Under the pieces are notes generated by a model. It did no database searches. It was not told where the DNA came from and worked only from the letters and a program-made list of their open reading frames with translations. Below, piece after piece: positions 1 through 5,481 of a DNA stretch of 9,936 bases (positions are counted from its first letter, which is position 1; each line of letters begins with the position of its first letter). A program made the position numbers and the translations under genes. Origin of the DNA: Bacillota bacterium (GTDB taxonomy: Bacteria > Bacillota > Clostridia > Clostridiales > Clostridiaceae); contig JAEXSY010000130.1 of the NCBI GenBank assembly GCA_023440105.1, forward strand, positions 1 through 9,936, read 5' to 3'.

Positions 1-873
1 GAATATGCAAGAGCTCAGATAGGGAAGCCTTACTGGTGGGGGACATATGGTCAGGTATCATCTAAAACCCTTTATGAGGCTAAGAAAAGACAATATCCTA
101 GCAGTTATCAAGCTACTGATTTTCTTAATCAATTAGGTGTGAAGGTTCATGATTGTTCAGGTTTAATTAAAGGCTATCTTATGTCAGATAGTGTATCATA
201 TTCAGCTAGATACATAGCTGAATATGATAAGTCTGCAGATGGGATGCTTAGTTTAGCCAAAGAGAAAGGTCCCATCAGCACCTTACCGGAGATACCTGGT
301 GTTCTAGTTCATAAGATAGGCCATATAGGTATTTATATAGGAAACGGAGAAGTAATAAAAGCAAGGAGCCATTCAAAAGGTGTTATTAAATCTAAACTAG
401 GTGATATAGCCTGGACTAATTGGAGCAAGTGTCCATGGATAGAATATGTTGCTTTAAATCCTCCGGTAGTAAATTCTATTGGTAACCCTAAGACTATAAA
501 AGAAGTACAGGCTTATCTAAATGCTAAGATAAGGGCAGGACTTGATATAGATGGCTATTGGGGCCCTAAGACAAGGTTAGCTTTAATTAAGTACTGGCAG
601 AAAACTGTTGGAGGATTGGATATAGATGGCTCTTTTGGTCCGTTATCCAAGGTTGCAGCTTCTAGAAACAATATCTCTAAGGGAAGTAAGGGAGAGCTAG
701 TTAAAATAATGCAGATGGCACTTATATGTAAGGCTCATAACCTTAATCCTTACGGAGCAGATGGCTCTTTTGGTCCAGCTACGGAAAAGGAGCTAAAGAC
801 ATATCAGGCTCATAGAAACCTTGGAGCAGATGGTATTTGTGGAAGTGAAACATGGAGCAGTTTATTGAGCTAA
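1..873 (+). CDS. Phage endolysin, NlpC/P60 domain plus peptidoglycan-binding repeats (5' end outside window)
   Basis: This is a cell-wall hydrolase expected to cut peptide bonds in peptidoglycan at phage lysis. The frame is open from base 1, so the gene starts upstream; the GTG at 139 lies inside the catalytic domain and is not the start. The visible 290 residues begin in an NlpC/P60 fold. The likely catalytic cysteine is in HDCSG (visible residue 52) and the likely histidine in GHIGIYIG (residue 108). From about residue 161 there are peptidoglycan-binding modules with three recurring motifs: DIDGYWGPKT, DIDGSFGPLS and GADGSFGPAT, plus a final GADGICGSETW. The middle module looks shortened. 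An endolysin near the end of a prophage, before cargo genes and the att site, is the usual layout. A terminator hairpin follows directly. The family call is firm; exact bond specificity cannot be read. Confidence 0.9.
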   Translation, partial: EYARAQIGKPYWWGTYGQVSSKTLYEAKKRQYPSSYQATDFLNQLGVKVHDCSGLIKGYLMSDSVSYSARYIAEYDKSADGMLSLAKEKGPISTLPEIPGVLVHKIGHIGIYIGNGEVIKARSHSKGVIKSKLGDIAWTNWSKCPWIEYVALNPPVVNSIGNPKTIKEVQAYLNAKIRAGLDIDGYWGPKTRLALIKYWQKTVGGLDIDGSFGPLSKVAASRNNISKGSKGELVKIMQMALICKAHNLNPYGADGSFGPATEKELKTYQAHRNLGADGICGSETWSSLLS

Positions 874-879
874 AGTAAA

Positions 880-910
880 AGGGGTACTTTAATCGGTGCC
901 TCTATTTTTA
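880..910 (+). terminator. Intrinsic terminator after the endolysin
   Basis: AGGGGTAC (880-887) pairs with GTGCCTCT (896-903) over 8 bp with two G-U pairs and an 8-base loop, followed by ATTTTTA. It starts 6 bases after the endolysin stop codon. Confidence 0.7.
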
Positions 911-1006
911 TTCATATTCACCTACTTAAAGACTTTTAAATTTTAGAAGGTACGACCTTACAGGAAATTCTTCTATTTCTAGCGATATTATTAAATAATG
1001 ACATTT

Positions 1007-1035
1007 TTGTCAAAATTAAAAACATAATTTTTATA
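1007..1035 (+). promoter_or_regulatory. Possible promoter upstream of the secreted-protein operon
   Basis: TTGTCA (1007-1012) and TTTATA (1030-1035) are 17 bases apart. The -35 overlaps a small inverted repeat, TGACA-tttt-TGTCA (999-1012). The region is extremely A+T-rich, so chance matches are easy. A second candidate lies nearer the gene: TTGAAC at 1114-1119 and TATAAT at 1140-1145, with a long 20-base spacer. Confidence 0.35.
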
Positions 1036-1080
1036 TAAAAGATAATAATTTACATTATTAAAAAAATATGTTAATATAAC

Positions 1081-1144
1081 TTATAACGTATATTATTGTT
1101 ACATATAGTTTATTTGAACAGATAAAACTAAATATACGTTATAA
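1081..1144. promoter_or_regulatory. Perfect 14-bp inverted repeat before the cargo operon, operator-like
   Basis: TTATAACGTATATT (1081-1094) is the exact reverse complement of AATATACGTTATAA (1131-1144). A second, nested pair lies inside: TAGTTT (1106-1111) with AAACTA (1125-1130). The right arm overlaps the TATAAT at 1140-1145, and the repeat ends 11 bases before the G-run ribosome binding site of the 1168 gene. It could be a paired operator for a repressor or a leader hairpin; the sequence alone does not decide. Confidence 0.5.
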
Positions 1145-1167
1145 TAAATTATTTTGGGGGGAAATTT

Positions 1168-2373
1168 ATGAAAAGGTTTTTATCATTAATGCTTTCACTA
1201 ATTCTTATTTTGGCTTCATCTCAGACGGTACTAGCCGCGAGTATAGTCGAAAAAAATTCTGGGTCTGGAGAGTTATCCGTAACATCGGTTCCAGAATCCA
1301 CTATTGAAAAAACAAAATCCATTTTTAAATCTAATAGTAAAGTAGAATTAACTGACAATTCTCTTACTAAATCTCAACTGAACTACGAGTTTGATGTATA
1401 TAATTTAGATAAGGAGTATCCTGAGGTTAAAATGACTGGTAAGATCTCACTTAATAATGAATTATATGATTTTAAAGCTACAGGTGAGATAGATAAATTA
1501 ACTATTGACTCAGTTACTTTATTACACGGGCCACTTAGAGGGACACTTTATGTAAACGATAAACAAGTGGACTTGGTTATTGCATTTCAGAAATATATAG
1601 ACCAAGACGAGATATATGCTAGTGTATCATTATATGATTCTGAGCTAGATATAAACTCTTATTTAGTATTTGGAAAGCAAATAGCAAGTGGTGAATTTAA
1701 AGAAGAACTAAAGAAACAATATCAGCGAGAAGAATCTGCATCTCTTAAAGATGAAAAAATTGAAGTGCCATCTCCAGATATGTCAATAAATGCCGTTGGT
1801 CCATGGATAAATATAGCAACGGTAAATCCCAATGGTATGAAAATGAATTTATCTAAACAAACGGTAGCACCAACCAGATTTAAATTGACTGTTCAATCTA
1901 ATATTAGCAACATAAAAGCTACTACTGGTGCTAAATATGCTTATGCTGAAAGAGTAACAACCACACTTAAAAGCGATGGATCATTTGATATTTATAATAC
2001 TAGCCCAGGGCCTAGTCAAGAGTCAATGAATACTACTCTATTGTTTAAATTGTTGAACGCTGCGTTTGCACCATTCAATATTTCAACTACTAGTATACTT
2101 TCTTGGATAGGTGGCGAAACTGTAATAGGAGAAACAAAGATCTCTGGAGATATGTTAAATACAGTAATATCAATTTATGATAAGTCGTATTTTTATATAG
2201 ATGCCAATAACAACCCTAATAATTCTCTCCCGTTCTTCTATGGTATCGGAAGTGCTAGCAAAGCATCGGGAAGTTATAGGGGTGTTGTAAGTTATATGTG
2301 TGTTGACGTTAATACTGATATTTTCTATTATACAGCCACTTCTTCATTCTATTCTTTTGTTACAACATTCTAA
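1168..2373 (+). CDS. Secreted protein of unknown function, probable prophage cargo
   Basis: The 401-residue product begins with a clear Sec signal peptide: a short basic start (MKRF), a hydrophobic run to about residue 20, then VLAAS with likely cleavage near residue 24. I do not recognise a family. The mature part is polar, rich in Ser, Thr, Asn and Lys, with the alternating pattern of a beta-rich protein. It has no C-terminal membrane anchor or LPXTG motif and only one mature cysteine (in YMCVDV). A lysine/glutamate-rich linker lies around residues 175-200 and may separate two domains. The start follows GGGGGG at 1156-1161. It lies between the endolysin and the attachment site, where phages carry lysogenic-conversion genes, and is followed 36 bases later by a membrane-anchored protein, so the two probably share a transcript. 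Its role is unknown. Confidence 0.8.
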   Translation: MKRFLSLMLSLILILASSQTVLAASIVEKNSGSGELSVTSVPESTIEKTKSIFKSNSKVELTDNSLTKSQLNYEFDVYNLDKEYPEVKMTGKISLNNELYDFKATGEIDKLTIDSVTLLHGPLRGTLYVNDKQVDLVIAFQKYIDQDEIYASVSLYDSELDINSYLVFGKQIASGEFKEELKKQYQREESASLKDEKIEVPSPDMSINAVGPWINIATVNPNGMKMNLSKQTVAPTRFKLTVQSNISNIKATTGAKYAYAERVTTTLKSDGSFDIYNTSPGPSQESMNTTLLFKLLNAAFAPFNISTTSILSWIGGETVIGETKISGDMLNTVISIYDKSYFYIDANNNPNNSLPFFYGIGSASKASGSYRGVVSYMCVDVNTDIFYYTATSSFYSFVTTF

Positions 2374-2409
2374 AATTATTTTTATTAATAAAAAATATAG
2401 GAGCTATTA

Positions 2410-2862
2410 ATGTTAAAAATAAAAAAAACACCATTAATTCCCATTTTAACTTTACTTTTATTAGTGATAGCATGCTTTAGTATCTATAAAAATTATAAAT
2501 TGCAACTTTTCAAGGGAAACTGTGAAATTAAAATAGAATCTCAACTTAAAATATTTGCAAACTATTCACGTAAGAATGAGTATAGCGAATTAGACTACGC
2601 TATTATCTATTCAAGCATTGATACAGCTGAAAATACTTATTTAATTTTATCTTCATCATATTACCTATTAAATGATATACCTAATAATAATTTATTTTCT
2701 ATAATCCTTGAAATAAAAAAAAATATTATGAACGAAAAAGATACTATACCAACTTTATTTCAATCTAATAGTGAGGCTTCTAAGCTACTTTATAAATTAT
2801 CAGAAAATATGTATGATGTAAATTCAGCTAATAGGTTGTTGGATATATTGAAATCTAATTAA
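2410..2862 (+). CDS. Small membrane-anchored protein of unknown function
   Basis: The 150-residue product has one N-terminal hydrophobic segment (about residues 7-26) after a basic start, and no signal peptidase site beyond it. It is probably an anchor with the remaining ~120 residues outside the membrane. The C-terminal part is polar and mostly helical in character, with many Asn, Ser, Lys and Ile. I recognise no family. The ATG has GGAG at 2400-2403, 6 bases upstream. The gene follows the secreted protein by 36 bases and the pair ends at a strong terminator, so it is the second gene of a two-gene operon. A secreted protein with a small anchored partner could be an effector and protector or an anchored complex, but nothing in the sequence selects one. 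Confidence 0.75.
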   Translation: MLKIKKTPLIPILTLLLLVIACFSIYKNYKLQLFKGNCEIKIESQLKIFANYSRKNEYSELDYAIIYSSIDTAENTYLILSSSYYLLNDIPNNNLFSIILEIKKNIMNEKDTIPTLFQSNSEASKLLYKLSENMYDVNSANRLLDILKSN

Positions 2863-2876
2863 GAAAAGAAATTTTT

Positions 2877-2916
2877 AGATTCGAAGTGCTATTTTAAGGT
2901 GCTTCGAATCTTTTTT
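2877..2916 (+). terminator. Strong intrinsic terminator of the two-gene cargo operon
   Basis: AGATTCGAAG (2877-2886) pairs perfectly with CTTCGAATCT (2902-2911). Three more pairs, two of them G-U, continue inward, and a run of T follows (2911-2916). It begins 15 bases after the stop codon. Confidence 0.9.
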
Positions 2917-3260
2917 ATCTAGGGCATATCTCTATATATAAATTTTTTAGATTTATTTTAGAAGAGATATGTTTCCATAGAATGAACAATTAATCTGCCT
3001 TCTTTAGGAGCCTTTAACTATCATTTTCAAATGCAAGTCTCATATTAGTTTAATAAACCTATTCATGAACATGAATTGGAGTGAACTGTGTTTTTCTGTG
3101 TTACTGGAATCTTTATAACCGAGTAGCCTGCACCAAAAGGTAAATTCTATAAACGTGGGATGGTATGGGCTTAGCTTAGAATATCTAGAGAGATTTATTT
3201 TTTAGATAAGTCAATTAAAGAAGCTGGATGCCTTTATCGGTACTTTTAATTTTTTTCTAA
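2917..3260. other. Gene-poor stretch with flanking imperfect direct repeats; possible non-coding element or remnant
   Basis: No convincing gene is seen. CATATCTCT (2925-2933) and AGAGATATG (2963-2971) form a 9-bp inverted repeat. ATTCATG-aa-CATGAAT (3061-3076) is a compact dyad. AGATTTATTTTAGA (2949-2962) recurs as AGATTTATTTTTTAGA (3191-3206), so about 230 bases sit between imperfect direct repeats. On the minus strand 3201-3040 is open for 53 codons but has no start codon; it could be a gene fragment or chance. Near 3229-3252 a weak hairpin precedes a T-run. The stretch might be a decayed mobile element, a structured RNA or old coding sequence. Confidence 0.35.
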
Positions 3261-3289
3261 AGAAAAAGCGTCCCCCGAACAAAGGACAC
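3257..3289 (-). terminator. Intrinsic terminator on the minus strand
   Basis: Read on the minus strand, GTGTCC (3289-3284) pairs with GGACGC (3273-3268) over 6 bp with one G-U pair, and TTTTTC follows. On the plus strand the same site has a mismatch and no T-run, so it probably ends leftward transcription from the 3388-3534 gene. Confidence 0.5.
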
Positions 3290-3367
3290 TAATAACACCA
3301 ACCAGTGTGAGGGAAAACTTCTCTCCCATAACCTTCTTCTATTGAACCATAATATTACAAAGAGGAA

Positions 3368-3389
3368 AGCCCGTAACGGGCTATTTTTT
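3368..3389. terminator. Hairpin terminator, possibly bidirectional
   Basis: AGCCCG-taa-CGGGCT (3369-3383 region) is a perfect 6-bp stem with a three-base loop. On the plus strand it is followed by ATTTTTT; on the minus strand by TTCCTCTTT, which is weaker. It lies just past the stop codon of the minus-strand gene at 3388. Confidence 0.6.
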
Positions 3390-3534
3390 AAGCTAGCTTT
3401 TTAAGTTCCGATTCTAATGCTTTAACCCTTTTCCTGAATATTTTTCTTATAAGCCTGGATCCATACATTTTCGAAAATTCTAGTTGATCTCTGTAAGACT
3501 CTAAATCTTTTTCTACTTCTGATTTGCTTCTCAA
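3388..3534 (-). CDS. Small charged, helical protein of unknown function (48 aa)
   Basis: This short minus-strand gene starts at TTG (3534-3532), 7 bases after an excellent ribosome binding site AAGGAGAG (3549-3542), and ends at TAA (3390-3388). The product begins LRSKSEVEKDLESYRDQLEF with the initiator Met written as L. It has 48 residues and no cysteine or membrane segment. Lys, Arg and Glu dominate in a pattern that suggests one or two amphipathic helices, possibly a coiled coil. Small proteins of this sort are common in phage accessory regions. The gene is flanked by hairpins on both sides, the upstream one (3568-3590) also pointing leftward, so either its own promoter lies within about 30 bases or its transcription runs through that hairpin. 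The ribosome binding site and composition support a real gene; its function is unknown. Confidence 0.6.
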   Translation of the reverse strand: MRSKSEVEKDLESYRDQLEFSKMYGSRLIRKIFRKRVKALESELKKLA

Positions 3535-3563
3535 TATAAAACTCTCCTTGCATGTTTTTATAG

Positions 3564-3589
3564 ATAAAAAGCCCCCTATAAGGAGGCCC
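3564..3589 (-). terminator. Minus-strand terminator upstream of the 48-aa gene
   Basis: Read on the minus strand, GCCTCC pairs with GGGGGC across a TTATA loop (6 bp, one G-U pair) and TTTTTATC follows. No minus-strand gene is visible to its right, so it may be an attenuator for the small gene or a leftover of a lost transcription unit. Confidence 0.5.
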
Positions 3590-3608
3590 CAAGGAATATA
3601 AAAAATGA

Positions 3609-3622
3609 ATAACGTATACTAT
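3609..3622 (+). promoter_or_regulatory. Second copy of the motif seen before the cargo operon
   Basis: ATAACGTATACTAT here differs by one base from ATAACGTATATTAT at 1083-1096. A further GTATAC lies at 3648-3653. It is 62 bases before the start of the broken membrane-protein gene at 3684 and may be a shared operator. The regions are A+T-rich, which raises the chance of coincidence. Confidence 0.3.
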
Positions 3623-3683
3623 GAATTATTTCCAAAATAATAAATTGTATACATATTAAACCAATTATTATAGGAGGTATATT

Positions 3684-4070
3684 TTGAAAATAAGTAATTT
3701 AATTTGTTTTATTATAATGCTTTAATTAGGGGTAGGTACACTTGTACTGGCACTGGCACTAAACATTGAAGTTGTACTTGGAATATCAACATTTTTCATA
3801 ACTTATTCAGCCATTATAATAATTTTATCGATAGTAAATTTTGTGGTTGGGCTGAGAGCTTCTGGAAAGGTTTTTGGAGTACTAAATACAATTTCACTCT
3901 TCGTTATGATAGGTCTATTTTTATACAGCAGAACTGTAACTAGAGCTGACTATGTTGACCATCCTCTACTTTTAGACGAAAATAATCTTGCAGTTGTTAT
4001 GTTTTTTATTACAATCCTATTTCAGAGCATTTTTAACATTTTAAATGCAGTACTTGGCTTTACTGAATAA
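3684..4070 (+). pseudogene. Small multi-pass membrane protein gene interrupted by an in-frame TAA
   Basis: A ribosome binding site (AGGAGG, 3672-3677) precedes TTG at 3684, and the frame runs 129 codons to TAA at 4068. Codon 14 is TAA (3723-3725). Before it the frame reads MKISNLICFIIML. After it the same frame continues without a break through LGVGTLVLALALNIEVVLG and three more hydrophobic segments, giving an otherwise ordinary protein with four membrane segments. No start codon with a ribosome binding site lies after the stop; the GTG at 3843 has none and would discard about half the protein. A nonsense mutation in a once-intact gene is the simplest reading. Read-through or a sequencing error remains possible. 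The family is not recognised. A weak terminator follows. Confidence 0.7.
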
Positions 4071-4107
4071 AAGAATAAAAATAGCACTCAAAGAATATAG
4101 CTACTTA

Positions 4108-4137
4108 ACCTCTAAGAAATCCGGGGTCTATTTTTTT
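4108..4137 (+). terminator. Probable intrinsic terminator
   Basis: ACCTC (4108-4112) pairs with GGGGT (4123-4127), 5 bp with one G-U pair, and seven T follow at 4131-4137. The stem is short but the T-run is good. It ends the broken membrane-protein unit. Confidence 0.45.
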
Positions 4138-4190
4138 GATTAAAAGCTCATAATCTTATAAGAAAACTTTAACTTTACAGGAGAATAACT

Positions 4191-4343
4191 ATAGCTAAAA
4201 AACCTAGAAAACCTTTAAGAGTAGAAATAATAAATCCAGAGCAATTACCAGCAACAATCAAACTATTAACAGAATTATTATGCGAGCTATATATTAAACA
4301 GCAAAATAATAATAAGGATACTCATAATAAAAACCATCAATGA
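4191..4343 (+). pseudogene. Small phage-type protein gene with ATA where the start codon should be
   Basis: The frame reads 50 codons (AKKPRKPLRVEIINPEQLPA at its beginning, after the first codon) and ends in TGA at 4341. An AGGAG at 4179-4183 lies 7 bases before the codon at 4191, exactly where an ATG should be, but the codon is ATA. No other start codon lies near the ribosome binding site. The product would be a basic N-terminus, a helical middle and an Asn/Lys-rich tail, like many small proteins of unknown role in clostridial phages. The likeliest explanation is a G-to-A change that destroyed the start; weak initiation at ATA is possible. Use of TGA as stop here is relevant to the TGA in the protease gene at 7649. 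Confidence 0.5.
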
Positions 4344-4369
4344 TATTCAGAAAATATAAAAGTTACACC

Positions 4370-4398
4370 TTTACAAACGAACGTATGTTCGATATAAT
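4370..4398 (+). promoter_or_regulatory. Promoter with an SOS box in the spacer (LexA operator)
   Basis: TTTACA (4370-4375) and TATAAT (4393-4398) are separated by exactly 17 bases. Inside the spacer lies CGAACGTATGTTCG (4378-4391), a perfect palindrome with the GAAC-N4-GTTC core of the Gram-positive LexA (DinR) box. LexA bound here would block RNA polymerase, so the genes behind it should be induced by DNA damage. Confidence 0.88.
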
Positions 4399-4419
4399 AT
4401 AGTCCAGGAGGCGATACTT

Positions 4420-4682
4420 TTGAAAGTAATAATTAAGCCAATAGATATGGTCAGCTGGACTGATAGGAAGGAAATATCCATCCTATTAGGTTTCGTCTGA
4501 AGCAGGATTACGAGAGTTACCAGACGATAAAAATAAGCAAGGTATTGTTCAAGGCAACAGAGAAAGTAGCTGGCAGTCTCTTAATTGTATATAGATGTCA
4601 GAGTGTGATCTCTGGAATACAAAAAGTATTTGAATTGAGGTATGAGCTTAAGAGCTGCAAGTGGGTATTATATAAAATTTAA
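4420..4682 (+). pseudogene. SOS-controlled small protein gene with a one-base deletion
   Basis: AGGAGG (4406-4411) precedes TTG at 4420. The first frame gives MKVIIKPIDMVSWTD and then drifts to a stop near 4498. The -1 frame continues as EGNIHPIRFRLKQD and on to CKWVLYKI, ending in TAA at 4680-4682. The two parts join if one A is restored in GATAGGAAGG near 4464-4468 (GAT AAG GAA GGA), giving an 87-residue protein. Start, SOS promoter and end are otherwise intact, and the stop overlaps the ribosome binding site of the LexA-like gene. The product type resembles small proteins of unknown function that I associate with SOS loci in Clostridia, but that is recollection and not a search. A real deletion or an assembly error would look the same. 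Confidence 0.72.
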
Positions 4683-4697
4683 AGGAGATGAAGGTTT

Positions 4698-4907
4698 ATG
4701 GCAATAACAGAGAAGAAAAGAGAGGTATTAGGCATTATTCAAGATTATATAACTGTCAGAGGTATATCTCCTACAGTAAGAGAGATAGCAGATAAATGCG
4801 GTATTAAATCGACTTCTACTATTCATGGATACTTAAAAAGGTTAGAGAAGGAAGGATTTATAAGCAAAGTAGATGGTAGCCCGAGAAGTATTAAGGTTAA
4901 TTTATAG
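4698..4907 (+). CDS. Stand-alone LexA DNA-binding domain (69 aa), no protease domain
   Basis: The protein matches the N-terminal winged helix-turn-helix of LexA along its full length: the opening KKREVLGIIQDYI helix, then ISPTVREIADKCGI, the recognition helix STSTIHGYLKRLEKEGF, and the wing region ending SPRSIKV. Full LexA is about 200 residues and carries an Ala-Gly cleavage site and a Ser/Lys catalytic pair. All of that is absent, and no remnant of an S24 peptidase domain follows. The protein should therefore bind DNA without being inactivated by RecA-stimulated self-cleavage, and may dimerise poorly. The ATG follows AAAGGAG (4681-4687) by 10 bases. It is the second gene behind the SOS box at 4378-4391, so it may repress its own operon or compete with host LexA. 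Short LexA-domain proteins are known in Clostridia. Confidence 0.88.
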   Translation: MAITEKKREVLGIIQDYITVRGISPTVREIADKCGIKSTSTIHGYLKRLEKEGFISKVDGSPRSIKVNL

Positions 4908-4927
4908 GAGGGAAAATATCCCTCCTA
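4905..4927 (+). terminator. Perfect hairpin at the end of the LexA-like gene, without a T-run
   Basis: TAGGAGGG (4905-4912) pairs exactly with CCCTCCTA (4920-4927) across a 7-base loop, and it includes the stop codon TAG. No T-run follows, so it may stabilise the 3' end more than terminate. Confidence 0.45.
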
Positions 4928-4940
4928 CAATAATCATAAT

Positions 4941-4959
4941 TTATCACTTTTTTATCACA
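4941..4959 (+). repeat. TTATCAC direct repeats beside the att site, possible integrase arm sites
   Basis: TTATCAC at 4941-4947 and TTATCACA at 4952-4959 are 11 bases apart. A related TTATCACA lies at 5157-5164 on the other side of the tRNA fragment. Tyrosine integrases bind short repeats of this sort on the arms of their att sites. The match is short and in A+T-rich DNA. Confidence 0.3.
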
Positions 4960-5064
4960 TAAGTTATGTTAAGGTTACGACAGTTTACGAATGATAAATC
5001 TAATAAAGCAAGGAAATAAGCCGTTCTACGAACACTAACGAAAGATACATAATACTATTTAAGG

Positions 5065-5104
5065 AATCCGAAGGTCGGGGGTTCGAATCCCTCTGGGTGC
5101 GCCA
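5065..5104 (+). other. attR: 3' fragment of a tRNA gene (tRNA-Arg-like) at the prophage-chromosome junction
   Basis: The 40 bases form the 3' part of a tRNA: the 3' side of an anticodon stem (TCCG), a variable loop, a T arm (GGGGG-TTCGAAT-CCCTC, 5 bp with one G-U pair), seven acceptor bases TGGGTGC, a discriminator G and an encoded CCA. The 5' half (D arm, anticodon, 5' acceptor strand) is missing; what precedes does not fold as tRNA. Such a fragment is what remains at one end of a phage integrated at a tRNA 3' end, with the rebuilt full tRNA at the other end, here beyond the left edge. The similarity starts just after the anticodon, a usual crossover region for tyrosine integrases. The Arg assignment rests on remembered acceptor and T-arm sequence and is tentative. 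Confidence 0.8.
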
Positions 5105-5106
5105 AG

Positions 5107-5199
5107 AGCGTTGATTTTACTAGTGTTTTAAAATGTGATTTTGTCTTTCGCCGGATTTATCACACTTTTATAACACAATGTATATCAGCGCTTTTTTTT
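5107..5199 (+). terminator. Long imperfect palindrome ending in a T-run, after the tRNA fragment
   Basis: AGCGTTGAT (5107-5115) pairs with ATCAGCGCT (5184-5192) with one G-U pair, followed by eight T (5192-5199). Inside it, GTGTTTTAAAATGTGAT (5123-5139) pairs with ATCACACTTTTATAACAC (5159-5176) with one bulge and one mismatch. The whole can fold as one long hairpin about 86 bases in extent. The outer arms alone would be an ordinary tRNA terminator, so the inner part looks like an insertion in its loop. Confidence 0.55.
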
Positions 5200-5267
5200 A
5201 TGCCTTTTTAACAAGTGAGTATAAATATCTGCAATGAGAAAAAACAATTGTGAATTTTAATATTATA

Positions 5268-5315
5268 TTGACAAGTGAACAATTGATAAATACAATTAAA
5301 GTGAACAATCGATAA
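5268..5315 (+). promoter_or_regulatory. tetR promoter with two near-identical operator-like repeats
   Basis: TTGACA (5268-5273) and TACAAT (5291-5296) are 17 bases apart. AAGTGAACAATTGATAA (5273-5289) fills the spacer and recurs as AAGTGAACAATCGATAA (5299-5315) just past the -10, a 26-base period with one difference. The position suits autorepression by the TetR protein. The leader to the start codon is about 180 bases and holds nothing I can identify. Confidence 0.65.
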
Positions 5316-5481
5316 CTTCACAACTCATGAGGCATTGCATAACACACTTATATTTTGAAATTTGGGAGTTATTGCTTTTTCGTTTTCGTCTTGTTTGCTA
5401 GTGCCTTTATAAAAATATTGGTGATTGATATTTAAAGAATTGATTATTTACATGCTACCTAAAAACTAAGAGGTGAATGAT

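Noticed and set aside
3229..3252. Possible plus-strand terminator
   Set aside because: Only four pairs (one G-U) form before a mismatch; the following T-run alone is not enough. It is noted only in the region entry.
5041..5104. Complete tRNA gene
   Set aside because: Only the 3' part is present; no D arm, anticodon loop or 5' acceptor strand precedes it.
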